From Candidatus Bacteroides merdipullorum (GTDB taxonomy: Bacteria > Bacteroidota > Bacteroidia > Bacteroidales > Bacteroidaceae): a stretch of DNA of 45,860 nucleotides. The notes under the pieces were generated by a model. The model saw only the letters and a program-made list of their open reading frames with translations, was not told where the DNA came from and made no database searches. This document shows positions 26,818 through 35,752 of this stretch, one piece after another (position 1 is the stretch's first letter; each line of letters starts with the position of its first letter). A program made the position numbers and the translations under genes. The stretch covers positions 1-45,860 of the forward strand of contig DXCK01000094.1 of NCBI GenBank assembly GCA_019116045.1. Direction: 5' to 3'.

Positions 26818-26887
26818 CAGCGAGTTGCGAAGGCAATGGCGTGCGCGGCGATGGCGCATGGTAACCTCTCCTGTAAACCAATTTGAA

Positions 26888-27427
26888 ATGATGGAAAATA
26901 ACTCGCAGAACCATAAACCGAAATGTAAGATTCTCTTCGTCTGCCTGGGCAACATCTGCCGTTCCTCGGCAGCCGAAGGAGTGATGCGCCACCTGGTGGA
27001 AGAAGCCGGGGTGGCCGATCAGTTTGAAATCGATTCAGCAGGCATCTTGTCCTACCACCGCGGTGAACTGCCCGACCCGCGCATGAGGGCGCATGCCGCG
27101 CGGCGGGGCTACCAGTTGACGCATCGCTCACGTCCGGTCACCACCGATGATTTCCTGCACTTCGACCTGATTGTCGGAATGGACGCTCGCAACATGGACG
27201 ACCTGCGCGAACGCGCCCCTTCGCCTGCGGAGTGGGCGCGGCTGTGCCGCATGACGGACTTCTGCCGCCTGCACACGGACGCCGACCACGTGCCCGACCC
27301 GTATTACGGCGGAGCCGAGGGATTCGAATACGTGCTGGATTTGTTGGAAGATGCCTGTGCCGGTCTGTTGCAGGCTTGCCTTACTGCTGGTGATACACGT
27401 CATAGTAATGGCGCTTCTCCGGATTGA
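26888..27427 (+). CDS. low-molecular-weight protein-tyrosine-phosphatase
   Basis: Cytoplasmic LMW phosphatase of the Wzb/Ptp family. The P-loop CLGNICRSS gives nucleophile Cys19 and Arg25 (CX5R), and the DPYYGG segment supplies the catalytic aspartate and following aromatic residues. The chosen start is the first of two adjacent ATGs; the frame reaches back to a TTG at 26825, but that part is Arg-rich and lies next to the -7 box. The 179-aa protein is slightly longer than usual because of an N-terminal extension and a C-terminal tail. The last 47 bp overlap the 3' end of the convergent membrane-protein gene. Such proteins can be arsenate reductases or regulators of polysaccharide kinases; no such partner is adjacent. 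Confidence 0.9.
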   Translation: MMENNSQNHKPKCKILFVCLGNICRSSAAEGVMRHLVEEAGVADQFEIDSAGILSYHRGELPDPRMRAHAARRGYQLTHRSRPVTTDDFLHFDLIVGMDARNMDDLRERAPSPAEWARLCRMTDFCRLHTDADHVPDPYYGGAEGFEYVLDLLEDACAGLLQACLTAGDTRHSNGASPD

Positions 27428-28145
27428 GGCTGCACGTGGCATCCACCCCGGCGCGGCGCAGGGCCTCGGTCAGCTCTAAAAGACGGCTGCGCGGCACGCA
27501 CCCGATGTAGTACAGGTGGTAGACGTGGTTCTGCTCCAGCATCTCCAAGACGTGCGTGTGCTGTTGCTCGCGGGCAAAGTCGATGTTCAGCTTCCGGATG
27601 TTCTCGTAAGGGAAAGCCAGCTTCCGGCCCATGCTGTGCACCTGCATCGCATGGCTGTCGAGCGTCACGTAGCAGTAGCGCGTCAGCAACGTATAGCTGC
27701 CGTAGATGGCCAGTACGAAGCAAGGCAGGCTGAGCCATAGCCCGGCCGCTCCGTCTTGCATGGCGGCCAAGTAGAACCCCAGGCAGAAAAACGCCAGGCT
27801 GAGCAGGGCCTGCCAGACGAGCAAGAGCGAGGGACGGCGGAAGGTAAGCGGCTGCTGAGGCACCTCCTTGCGCGGCACCTGCTCTTCGTTGTCCATCGGG
27901 ATGCCCTTCCGCATCAGGTAATGCACGACGGCGGTGGGATGGTGGCGCGTATGTAAGATAAAGGCACGCTCCGTGCCGTCATTCAGGTGCAGCGTCAGTA
28001 TGCCCGGGCCGTACAGATTCCTTTCACTGTGTTTGTCCGTCACGGGCGTATAGCGCTTCATGAAGCTGAATGTCTTGACTTCTCGTTCGTCGATTCTTTC
28101 CCTTCGAAGCAGGCGCTCGACCTGCCGGTCGCATTTCTCGTACAT
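27381..28145 (-). CDS. conserved-type hypothetical membrane protein with two TM segments
   Basis: I do not recognise this 254-aa protein as a named family. A soluble N-terminal region (about 1-105, basic at its start, with a possible small beta domain around LHLNDGTERAFILHTRHH) is followed by two closely spaced membrane helices (about 106-128 and 133-155). The C-terminal soluble domain has alternating strands (YCYVTLDSHAMQVHSMG, AFPYENIRKLNI) reminiscent of bacterial PH-like domains. It begins 3 bp after the stop of the 7TM-HD gene, so the two are translationally linked and may work together in the inner membrane. Its 3' end overlaps the convergent phosphatase gene by 47 bp. Confidence 0.75.
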   Translation of the reverse strand: MYEKCDRQVERLLRRERIDEREVKTFSFMKRYTPVTDKHSERNLYGPGILTLHLNDGTERAFILHTRHHPTAVVHYLMRKGIPMDNEEQVPRKEVPQQPLTFRRPSLLLVWQALLSLAFFCLGFYLAAMQDGAAGLWLSLPCFVLAIYGSYTLLTRYCYVTLDSHAMQVHSMGRKLAFPYENIRKLNIDFAREQQHTHVLEMLEQNHVYHLYYIGCVPRSRLLELTEALRRAGVDATCSLNPEKRHYYDVYHQQ

Positions 28146-28148
28146 ATC

Positions 28149-30191
28149 TTATCTCTTTAATTCCGGGTAACTGATGCGTGTGTGGTACATCGTCTTTAAC
28201 TTCTCCTTAAAGACAGCTTTGACCACCGAAATGTCTCTGAACGTGATGGGACATTCCCGGAAGAACCCGTCTGCCAGTTGCCCATCTATGATTTTGTCCA
28301 CCAGGCAGCCAATCGTCTGCTCCGTATATTCAGGCAAGCTGCGCGACGCCGCTTCCACCGAGTCGGCCATCATAAGCACGGCCTGTTCCTTGGTGAAGGG
28401 GTTCGGACCGGGATAAGTGAATATGGCCGGGTCGGTCTCCTCGCCCGGATGCTCGTTCTTCCAGGAGATGTAGAAGTATTTCGTGACCCCCTTGCCGTGG
28501 TGTGTGGAGATGAAGTCCTTGATGACCTTCGGCAGCCCGTACTTGTCGGCCAGTTTAAGCCCGTTGGTCACGTGGCTGATGACCACCTGCGCGCTCTGTT
28601 CATACGTCAGCGCCTTGTGCGGGTTGACGCCTCCCGACTGGTTTTCTGTGAAGAATACAGGCTGCTCCATCTTCCCGATGTCGTGATACAGCGCTCCCGT
28701 CCTGACCAGTTGCGCGTTTCCGCCGATGGCATTGGCAGCCGCTGCCGCCAGGTTGGCCACCTGCATGCTGTGCTGGAAGGTCCCCGGCACCGTTTCTGAC
28801 ATCCTTCTCAGCAAAGGCGTATTGATGTTGGACAGTTCGACCAGCGTCACGTTGGACGTAAAGCCGAACGTCTTTTCCACCAGAAACAGCAAGGGATACG
28901 TAAACAGCAGCAACACGCCGTTGATGATAAAGTTGATGTACATCGCAGCATTCCATTTGCTCGGGTCGCTTTCCGTCATCAGTTCATAAGCAAAGTACGT
29001 TGCTGCATAAGACACTGTCACCACGGCTGCCGTTTGGAACAGTTGCGAGCGTTGCGACAATTCCCGCAGACTGTAGATGGCCGTCAGGCCTGCTACACAT
29101 TGTAATAAGATGAACTCGTGCGGATAGCGCAGGCTGACGGAACAAATCAGCACCGTCACGACCAGACTCAGAAACGCTGTCCGCGAATCTAAAAACACGC
29201 GGATGATGATAGGAAGCATGGCGTACGGCAGCATGTACACCGTCAGGAAATGTTGGGACATCATCAGCCCCGTTATCCCACAATAAATCGTTATCCCGGC
29301 GAAGAGCAGCGCCATCCCTCCCCGGTGTTCATAGTACCCTTTCCGGAACAGGTCGAGGTAAAGCATGAAGCACAGCATGAAGATGCCTACGAACAGAATC
29401 TGCCCCGTCAGCACCAGACGCTGCTGTCCGGTCGTCTCACTGCGCTTGATAAACTCTTGTCGGTAGCTGGTCAGGATGTTGTACGTCTTTTCGCTGACAA
29501 TCTCTCCCCGGTCGATGATTTTCTGCCCGCTTAAAACAATGCCGCTGGCCCAGGAATAACTGTCCAGCAGCTCCTGCCGGGCAGCTTCGCTACGCTCCTT
29601 GTCATACGTCAGGTTGGGCATCAGGTAATTGTTCAACCCGGCCGCTTGCAGCACGCCAGGCCTGTATCTGAGCGTATCCGCAGTCAGCAGCTTCTTGTAG
29701 GCCGTCTTTACCGAATATAGACCGTCCGTCCTCTGTTGGTTGACCAGTTTCTCGTCCACAATCATGACACTTTCCGTGCTGTCTTTCTGCAGCGAATCCA
29801 ATGCCTCCGTGGTCAAGATTCCTGTTTCATAAATCTCTTTCAGTTGCCTTTCCACATACCGCATATAGTCTGCGGGCAAGACCTGGCTCAGCTCTTCCTG
29901 GCAATCCGCTTTCAGCTTCTCCAGCGCCTTCTTCCCCTGCTCCTTGTCGATGTTGAAGAACGGTTGGAAATGAGCCATCAAACTGTCTTGTTCTCTTTCT
30001 ATCACTTTAGCATCTTTATAGACGGGGAAATCGAACGTTGCCATCAGTTGCCCGTACCTCCACGGCTTCCCGATGTCAAATTGATAGCTGAACTTGCTGT
30101 CCCGTGGCATAAAATACACAATGACGCTTACAGTCCCGATGAAAATGAGTATTTTGTACAACAAGTTTTTCGATATCCTAATCTTTTTCAT
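28149..30191 (-). CDS. 7TM receptor-HD phosphohydrolase (PgpH-like, putative cyclic-di-AMP phosphodiesterase)
   Basis: Inner-membrane HD-domain enzyme of the PgpH class, which hydrolyses c-di-AMP in Firmicutes. Order: one N-terminal membrane helix (about 12-30), a long extracytoplasmic 7TMR-HDED region (to about residue 275, with LSGQKIIDRGEIV), a seven-helix membrane block, and a cytoplasmic HD domain with HDIGKMEQP, VISHV and FISTHHG as metal ligands. The ATG at 30191 is preferred to a TTG seven codons upstream because it opens MKKIRISKNLL before the first helix. The length of 680 aa is typical. It is divergent from gltX and coupled to the unknown membrane protein downstream. The c-di-AMP role is inferred from family membership. 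Confidence 0.9.
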   Translation of the reverse strand: MKKIRISKNLLYKILIFIGTVSVIVYFMPRDSKFSYQFDIGKPWRYGQLMATFDFPVYKDAKVIEREQDSLMAHFQPFFNIDKEQGKKALEKLKADCQEELSQVLPADYMRYVERQLKEIYETGILTTEALDSLQKDSTESVMIVDEKLVNQQRTDGLYSVKTAYKKLLTADTLRYRPGVLQAAGLNNYLMPNLTYDKERSEAARQELLDSYSWASGIVLSGQKIIDRGEIVSEKTYNILTSYRQEFIKRSETTGQQRLVLTGQILFVGIFMLCFMLYLDLFRKGYYEHRGGMALLFAGITIYCGITGLMMSQHFLTVYMLPYAMLPIIIRVFLDSRTAFLSLVVTVLICSVSLRYPHEFILLQCVAGLTAIYSLRELSQRSQLFQTAAVVTVSYAATYFAYELMTESDPSKWNAAMYINFIINGVLLLFTYPLLFLVEKTFGFTSNVTLVELSNINTPLLRRMSETVPGTFQHSMQVANLAAAAANAIGGNAQLVRTGALYHDIGKMEQPVFFTENQSGGVNPHKALTYEQSAQVVISHVTNGLKLADKYGLPKVIKDFISTHHGKGVTKYFYISWKNEHPGEETDPAIFTYPGPNPFTKEQAVLMMADSVEAASRSLPEYTEQTIGCLVDKIIDGQLADGFFRECPITFRDISVVKAVFKEKLKTMYHTRISYPELKR

Positions 30192-30264
30192 AAGCTGTTG
30201 TGTTATATTCAACGAATTTCCGGCGAAAAGTACGAAAAAAATCCTTAGTGTGAAAAAAAAGGGC

Positions 30265-30272
30265 TACTTTTG
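30265..30272 (+). promoter_or_regulatory. -7 box of gltX
   Basis: TACTTTTG fits TAnnTTTG, 42 bp before the gltX ATG. No exact -33 TTTG is seen at the preferred spacing. Confidence 0.5.
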
Positions 30273-30314
30273 CACTCTAAATAACTCTAAATTGAGAATA
30301 AACGCAAAAAAGCT

Positions 30315-31841
30315 ATGACAGAAAGAAAAGTCAGAGTACGTTTCGCGCCCAGTCCGACGGGTGCACTTCATATTGGCGGCGTCCGTACCGCCCTGTACAA
30401 TTATCTTTTTGCCCGTCAGCATGGCGGCGAACTTGTTTTCCGGATTGAAGATACAGACAGCAATCGTTTTGTCCCCGGTGCCGAAGAATATATTCTCGAA
30501 TCATTCCGTTGGCTGGGTATTCATTTCGACGAAGGTGTCAGCTTTGGAGGTGAGCATGGTCCCTACCGTCAGTCCGAACGTCGTGATATTTATAAGAAAT
30601 ATGTGAAGCAACTACTCGATGCCGATAAAGCCTATATCGCCTTCGATACCCCAGCCGAGTTGGACGAAAAACGCAAGGAAATCCCCAATTTCCAATACGA
30701 TGCCTCCACTCGCATGCAGATGCGCAACTCGCTTACTTTGTCTCAAGACGAGGTGGATGCATTGCTGGCCGCTGGTACACAGTATGTCGTACGCTTCAAA
30801 GTAGAACCTAACGAAGACATTCACGTGGCAGACCTTATCCGTGGAGATGTTGTCATCAACTCCTCGATATTGGACGACAAAGTACTCTACAAGTCTGCCG
30901 ATGAGTTGCCCACCTATCATCTGGCTAATATTGTCGATGACCACCTGATGGAGATTACTCATGTCATCCGAGGTGAAGAGTGGTTGCCCTCTGCTCCGCT
31001 GCATGTTTTGCTTTACCGCGCCTTTGGCTGGGAAGGCACCATGCCGGCCTTTGCACATCTGCCTCTTTTGCTGAAGCCTGAGGGCAACGGTAAGCTGAGT
31101 AAGCGTGATGGCGACCGCCTTGGCTTTCCGGTTTTCCCCTTGGAATGGCATGACCCCAAGACGGGCGAAGTATCGTCGGGATACCGTGAGGCTGGCTACT
31201 TGCCCGAAGCCGTTATCAACTTCCTGGCACTTTTGGGATGGAATCCGGGCAACGACCAGGAAATCATGTCGATGGACGAACTGGTAACACTCTTCAACCT
31301 CAGTCATTGCAGCAAAGCCGGGGCTAAGTTCGATTACAAGAAAGGCATCTGGTTCAATCACGAGTACATATTACGCAAACCCGATGCAGAAGTTGCCGAG
31401 CTGTTCAAACCTGTGTTGCAGTCTCACGGCATCTGTGTTGCCGATTACACCGATGACTTCCTGGCTCGTGTTGTTTCGTTGGTGAAAGGACGTGTCAACT
31501 TTGTGAAAGAAATCTGGGACCAAACCCGCTTCTTCTTTGTGGCTCCCGACACGTATGCCGAGAAAGACGTGAAGAAACGTTGGAATGAAGACACTCCCCG
31601 AATCATGGGTGAACTGATGGAGGTGTTGCGCGGCATAGATGACTTTTCGTCGAAGCCTTCCGAAGACATCGTAATAGGCTGGATCACGGAGAAAGGCTAT
31701 CACATGGGCAACGTCATGAATGCTTTCCGCCTGGCTGTCGTGGGCGAATGTAAAGGCCCTCACATGTTCGACATCACCGAACTGCTGGGCAAGGAAGAGA
31801 CCCTGAAACGTATTCATCGGGCCGTTGAAGTGCTGAAATAA
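30315..31841 (+). CDS. gltX: glutamyl-tRNA synthetase
   Basis: Class I aminoacyl-tRNA synthetase charging tRNA-Glu. The 508-aa protein has the HIGH-type motif in [11 protein letters not shown] (residues 12-22), KLSKR as the KMSKS loop (260-264), and the insertion [17 protein letters not shown] that marks the stem-contact region of GluRS. The C-terminal helical anticodon-binding domain is complete. It is followed after 38 bp by waaA, so the two are probably co-transcribed. Whether it also charges tRNA-Gln cannot be determined from this window. Confidence 0.96.
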   Translation: MTERKVRVRFAPSPTGALHIGGVRTALYNYLFARQHGGELVFRIEDTDSNRFVPGAEEYILESFRWLGIHFDEGVSFGGEHGPYRQSERRDIYKKYVKQLLDADKAYIAFDTPAELDEKRKEIPNFQYDASTRMQMRNSLTLSQDEVDALLAAGTQYVVRFKVEPNEDIHVADLIRGDVVINSSILDDKVLYKSADELPTYHLANIVDDHLMEITHVIRGEEWLPSAPLHVLLYRAFGWEGTMPAFAHLPLLLKPEGNGKLSKRDGDRLGFPVFPLEWHDPKTGEVSSGYREAGYLPEAVINFLALLGWNPGNDQEIMSMDELVTLFNLSHCSKAGAKFDYKKGIWFNHEYILRKPDAEVAELFKPVLQSHGICVADYTDDFLARVVSLVKGRVNFVKEIWDQTRFFFVAPDTYAEKDVKKRWNEDTPRIMGELMEVLRGIDDFSSKPSEDIVIGWITEKGYHMGNVMNAFRLAVVGECKGPHMFDITELLGKEETLKRIHRAVEVLK

Positions 31842-31879
31842 TAATAAGAGTATTGTGTACATAAGCAGATAGAAGACCC

Positions 31880-33100
31880 ATGTTCTATGATTTGGCAATA
31901 ACTCTTTATGACCTCGCGGTGCATCTGGCTGCACCTTTCAGCCGCAAGCCCCGTAAAATGATGAAAGGTCATTGGATAGCGTACGAAATACTGCGCCAGC
32001 GTTTGGAAAAGAATGTGCGCTACATTTGGTTTCATGCTGCTTCCCTTGGCGAGTTCGAGCAAGGGCGTCCGCTGATAGAGGCCATTCGTGCCCGCTATCC
32101 TGAGTACGGCATCTTGTTGACTTTCTTTTCGCCTTCGGGCTACGAGGTCCGGAAAAACTATCGGGGAGCAGACGTGGTGTGCTACTTGCCTTTTGATAAA
32201 CGGCGCAATGTCCGCAAGTTCTTGGATATTGTGAATCCCTGCATGGCTTTCTTTATCAAATATGAGTTTTGGAAGAACTATCTGGACGAGCTGCACAAGC
32301 GTTGTATTCCGGTGTATAGCGTTTCTTCCATTTTCCGTCGTGGGCAGATTTTCTTTAAGTGGTATGGAGGTACTTACCGCAATGTGTTGCGCGATTTTGA
32401 CCACTTGTTTGTGCAGAACGAGCTTTCGAAGCGTTTCCTGGCCAAGATAGGTATCGACCGTGTCACGGTGGTGGGGGATACGCGCTTCGATCGTGTGCTC
32501 CAGATACGCAAGGAGGCCAAGGATTTGCCGTTGGTGGAGAGGTTCAAGAACGGCGCTACTACTTTTATTGCCGGCAGTTCGTGGCAGCCCGACGAAGACT
32601 TGTTTATCGACTACTTCAATACTCATCCGGGAATCAAGATGATTATCGCGCCACACGTCATTGACGAGAATCACCTGGTGGAGATTACTGCCAAGCTGAA
32701 GCGTCCGTACGTCCTCTACACCCGTGCTGACGAGCGGAACATCGAGAAGGCCGATTGTTTAATTGTCAACTGCTTCGGTTTGTTGTCTTCTATCTATCGT
32801 TATGGCGAGATTGCCTATATTGGCGGAGGCTTTGGCGTTGGCATCCACAACACGCTCGAGGCGGCTGTCTATGGTATTCCTGTCATTTTCGGCCCCAAGT
32901 ATCAGAACTTCCAGGAGGCTGTGGAACTGATACAGACTGGCGGTGCTTATTCTATCAAGACCGGCGGAGAGCTTAGCGCCCTGCTGGACCGCTTGCTGTC
33001 GGATGAGGCTTTCCGCCGACAGACCGGTGAGAAGGCTGGTGCCTACGTGACCGGTCATGCCGGGGCAACGGAAAAGGTTTTGAGCAAGATTAACTTCTGA
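31880..33100 (+). CDS. waaA: 3-deoxy-D-manno-octulosonic acid (Kdo) transferase
   Basis: Membrane-associated GT30 glycosyltransferase that adds Kdo from CMP-Kdo to lipid A precursor. The 406-aa protein opens with a short hydrophobic helix (YDLAITLYDLAVHLAAPF), then WFHAASLGEFEQGRPLIEAI with the family's conserved glutamate region, TFFSPSGYE, and the C-terminal nucleotide-binding domain with YIGGGFGVGIHNTLEAAVYGIPVIFGP. It follows gltX and converges with the gamma-carbonic-anhydrase gene 14 bp away. How many Kdo units it adds is not readable from sequence. Confidence 0.94.
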   Translation: MFYDLAITLYDLAVHLAAPFSRKPRKMMKGHWIAYEILRQRLEKNVRYIWFHAASLGEFEQGRPLIEAIRARYPEYGILLTFFSPSGYEVRKNYRGADVVCYLPFDKRRNVRKFLDIVNPCMAFFIKYEFWKNYLDELHKRCIPVYSVSSIFRRGQIFFKWYGGTYRNVLRDFDHLFVQNELSKRFLAKIGIDRVTVVGDTRFDRVLQIRKEAKDLPLVERFKNGATTFIAGSSWQPDEDLFIDYFNTHPGIKMIIAPHVIDENHLVEITAKLKRPYVLYTRADERNIEKADCLIVNCFGLLSSIYRYGEIAYIGGGFGVGIHNTLEAAVYGIPVIFGPKYQNFQEAVELIQTGGAYSIKTGGELSALLDRLLSDEAFRRQTGEKAGAYVTGHAGATEKVLSKINF

Positions 33101-33114
33101 GCTCCTTCTGAGGG

Positions 33115-33627
33115 TTACTTGTACCACTCGGCGTACATCAGGTAGTTGTGTGCGATTTTCTGGTTCAGTTCTTTGGCCTGTTCCGGGTCTACCTTCTTAA
33201 TGAACTTGGCGGGGACGCCGGCCCAGATGCTGCCCGGTTCTATCACCGTGTGGCTCAGCACCAGGGCGCCGGCGGCCACGATAGCTCCTTCGCCCACCAC
33301 GGCATGGTCCAGCAGGGTGGCTCCCATGCCGATGAGGGCGTAGTCGCGGATGTCTGCCCCGTGCACTGTGACGTTGTGGCCGATGGATACGTGGTCGCCG
33401 ATTTCTATGGTGGATTTTTCGTAGAGCGTGTGCAGTACGCTGCCGTCTTGTATGTTCACTCCGTTGCCGATGCGGATGGAGTTGACATCGCCGCGCAGCA
33501 CGGTGTTGAACCATACGCTACAGTCGTCTCCCAACTTTACATCGCCTATCAGCGTGGCATTGTCTGCCAAAAAACAATTCTTTCCTATCTCTGGGGTAAA
33601 TCCCCTGACTGATTTGATGAGTGCCAT
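33115..33627 (-). CDS. gamma-carbonic anhydrase family hexapeptide-repeat protein
   Basis: Left-handed beta-helix protein of 170 aa with repeated [LIV]-G-x4 turns (VKLGDDCSVWFN, IRIGNGVNIQDGSVLH, IEIGDHVSIGHNV). The three zinc-binding histidines of the gamma-CA class align as His66, His84 and His89, so it is likely a metal-bound trimer. Family members are often annotated as acetyltransferases or as carbonic anhydrase-like proteins, and catalytic activity varies. It lies 21 bp downstream of the aminopeptidase gene on the same strand, as the end of a two-gene operon. Confidence 0.88.
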   Translation of the reverse strand: MALIKSVRGFTPEIGKNCFLADNATLIGDVKLGDDCSVWFNTVLRGDVNSIRIGNGVNIQDGSVLHTLYEKSTIEIGDHVSIGHNVTVHGADIRDYALIGMGATLLDHAVVGEGAIVAAGALVLSHTVIEPGSIWAGVPAKFIKKVDPEQAKELNQKIAHNYLMYAEWYK

Positions 33628-33648
33628 GATTGCTATGGTTGTTAGTGT

Positions 33649-35436
33649 TTATTGTGTTATTTCCTTGCATTTTTCGGCCAGCCAGTTTCGTTCTGCTTCG
33701 TCCAGGCCGGGGGCCAGCAGTTGGCAGACCCGGCGGTGGTAGGTGTTCAGCCAGTCGATTTCTTCGCTGTTCAGCATTTCGCGCACGATGCCTTGCGTGT
33801 CTATGGGGCAGAGGGTGACGGTCTCGAAGCGCAGGTAGCGCCCGAACATTCCCTCGCCGGCCGGGACGGTGAGCATGAGGTTTTCCGTGCGTATGCCGTG
33901 GCTGCCGGCCTTGTAGACCCCGGGTTCGTTCGACGTCAGCATGCCCGGGCGCAGCGGTGTGGGGTTTTCGTTCATGCGGATGCTCTGAGGCCCTTCGTGC
34001 ACGTTGAGGAAGTGGCCTACGCCGTGTCCGGTGCCGTGCAGGAAATTCAGGCCGTGTTCCCAGAGGGGGGTGCGTGCCAGGGCGTCGAGTTGTGCGCCCC
34101 GAGTCCCTTCGGGAAAGACTGCGCGTGCCAGCGCGATGTGTCCTTTCAGTATCAATGTATAGTCCAGGCGTTCCTCCTCTGTCAGCGGGCCCAGGGCGAT
34201 GGTGCGGGTGATGTCTGTGGTGCCGTCCAGGTATTGTGCGCCCGAGTCCAGCAGCAGGAAGCCTCGGGGGCGCAGCGGGGCGTCGGTCTCCGGTGTGGCC
34301 TCGTAGTGCACGATGGCGGCGTGTTCGGCGTATCCGGCAATGGTGTCGAAACTCTCGCCCATATACAGCGGTTGCGCTGCCCGCAGTTCCTGCAATTTCC
34401 GGCTGACGCTGATTTCTGTCTGTCCGCCTTGGGGAACGGTTTCTTCCAGCCATTTCAGGAACTTCACCAAGGCCACTCCGTCGCGTTGCATGGCGTGGTG
34501 CAGTCCTTCTATCTCTGTGGCATTGCGCACGGCTTTCAGCAGGGCGACAGGCGACGGCTGGCGGAGCAGGCTGTTGCGGGCGGCGAGCAGCGACATGGCT
34601 CGTGCGTTGGTCTTGTCGGCATCGGCCCAGACGGTGCCATAAGCCGTCCCGGCGATGTGTGTCCAGAAGTCAGCATACGGGCGGGTCTCCACTCCGTTCT
34701 CTTCCAGGTAAGTGTTCAGCTCCTTGTCTGTCTTTTCCGGGTCGATGAAGAGCAGGGCTCTCCGGCGGTCTATCAGCAGGTAGCACACAGCCACCGGGTT
34801 GCAGTGGATGTCGTTTCCCCGGATGTTGAGCGTCCAGGCAATCTCGTCCAGTGCCGCCAGCAACAGGGCGTCGCTGCCTTGTCCGTCCATCTCCCGTCGC
34901 AGGATGCCGAGCTTTTCGGCACAGCTTTGTCCGGCGTATTCTACCTTATATATATAGGCTTTCCCGTCGGGCATGGGAGGGCGGTTTGTCCATATCCCTT
35001 GGTAGGGGTCGTTCACGTGGGTGATAGCGATGCCTCTTTCGGACAACAGCCGGCGTAATCTTTCGGCATAGCTGTCTGCGCAGACCTCTGCGTCGTAGCC
35101 GACGGGCAGGCTCCGGTCGGTATGCGTGGCGAGATAGGTCGGTATGTCCGGCGTTTCGGGCAGGCCGTCTTTGTACAGGCCGATGCCGCTCCCTTCGAGT
35201 TGTGCGGCCGCTTGCAGAAAGTAGCGCGAGTCTGTCCACAACCCGGCTTCGTCGCGGGTGACGACCAGTGTGCCTGCCGAGCCGGTGAAACCTGAGAACC
35301 ATTCGCGTGCCTGCCAGTGCGGGGCCACGTATTCGCTGATGTGCGGGTCGGTGCTGGGGATGATGAAGGCGCCCACCCCTTGCTGTTGCATCATGCCGCG
35401 CAGTTGTTTGATTCGTTCTTTGACGGGATTGTTCAT
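33649..35436 (-). CDS. Xaa-Pro aminopeptidase (M24B, eukaryotic aminopeptidase P1-like)
   Basis: Cytoplasmic metallopeptidase removing N-terminal residues before proline. The 595-aa, three-domain architecture matches aminopeptidase P1: two creatinase-N domains (about 1-300) and a pita-bread catalytic domain. The dimetal ligands are all present: Asp397 in LLDSGAQY, Asp408 in TTDITRT, His471 in HGTGHGVGHFLNVHEGP, Glu504 in TSNEPGVY and Glu518 in RTENLML. No signal peptide is visible. It has its own promoter and is co-directional with the gamma-carbonic-anhydrase gene. It is longer than the classic E. coli PepP, which lacks the second N-terminal domain. Confidence 0.94.
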   Translation of the reverse strand: MNNPVKERIKQLRGMMQQQGVGAFIIPSTDPHISEYVAPHWQAREWFSGFTGSAGTLVVTRDEAGLWTDSRYFLQAAAQLEGSGIGLYKDGLPETPDIPTYLATHTDRSLPVGYDAEVCADSYAERLRRLLSERGIAITHVNDPYQGIWTNRPPMPDGKAYIYKVEYAGQSCAEKLGILRREMDGQGSDALLLAALDEIAWTLNIRGNDIHCNPVAVCYLLIDRRRALLFIDPEKTDKELNTYLEENGVETRPYADFWTHIAGTAYGTVWADADKTNARAMSLLAARNSLLRQPSPVALLKAVRNATEIEGLHHAMQRDGVALVKFLKWLEETVPQGGQTEISVSRKLQELRAAQPLYMGESFDTIAGYAEHAAIVHYEATPETDAPLRPRGFLLLDSGAQYLDGTTDITRTIALGPLTEEERLDYTLILKGHIALARAVFPEGTRGAQLDALARTPLWEHGLNFLHGTGHGVGHFLNVHEGPQSIRMNENPTPLRPGMLTSNEPGVYKAGSHGIRTENLMLTVPAGEGMFGRYLRFETVTLCPIDTQGIVREMLNSEEIDWLNTYHRRVCQLLAPGLDEAERNWLAEKCKEITQ

Positions 35437-35752
35437 GCTTGTTTTCTTTTAAAGTTCCGTATTCGGGCGGTTTTTCAAACCGTCTTCCAAAGATACGTCT
35501 TTTCAGGTAAAGGGGAAACTTTTCGGCCGGAATCTTTTCCTGTTCCGCCTTCCGGCGGCCGTTCTTCTTCTCACAGCCTCCCGCGCGGTTCCCGCTGGGC
35601 ATGCACCGGAGCGCGGCGTGGCCCCGGTGGGAGTCTGTCACAAGAATGAATACGGAAAGACACGGGAATGTCGCGCCTTTGTAACGCGTTTGAAACACAT
35701 TCGCTATTCTTTTGCACCGTCAAATATCTGGAGATAACTTAAAATAAGAAAG
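35437..35752. other. 316-bp divergent intergenic region between aminopeptidase and phosphoesterase genes
   Basis: The left part carries the aminopeptidase promoter. The middle (about 35520-35640) is GC-rich with no recognisable gene or clear repeat. The right part has TTTG at 35689-35692 and TTCTTTTG at 35707-35714, which resemble promoter boxes but are 14 bp apart rather than 19, so the phosphoesterase promoter is uncertain. Confidence 0.5.
35488..35518 (-). promoter_or_regulatory. promoter of the Xaa-Pro aminopeptidase gene
   Basis: On the - strand TATCTTTG (35488-35495) is a perfect TAnnTTTG -7 box and TTTC (35515-35518), one base from TTTG, lies exactly 19 bp upstream. The ATG is 51 bp downstream. 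Confidence 0.65.

Larger units (their letters stand above)
26404..26887. other. 484-bp divergent intergenic region between rhaB and the phosphatase gene
   Basis: The region contains, from left to right, an AT-rich stretch with two copies of CGATAA on the rhaB strand, repeat array C, a - strand -7 box pointing at rhaB, about 200 bp with no recognisable gene, and a + strand -7 box for the phosphatase. Arg/Cys-rich open frames crossing the array look non-coding. Confidence 0.6.
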
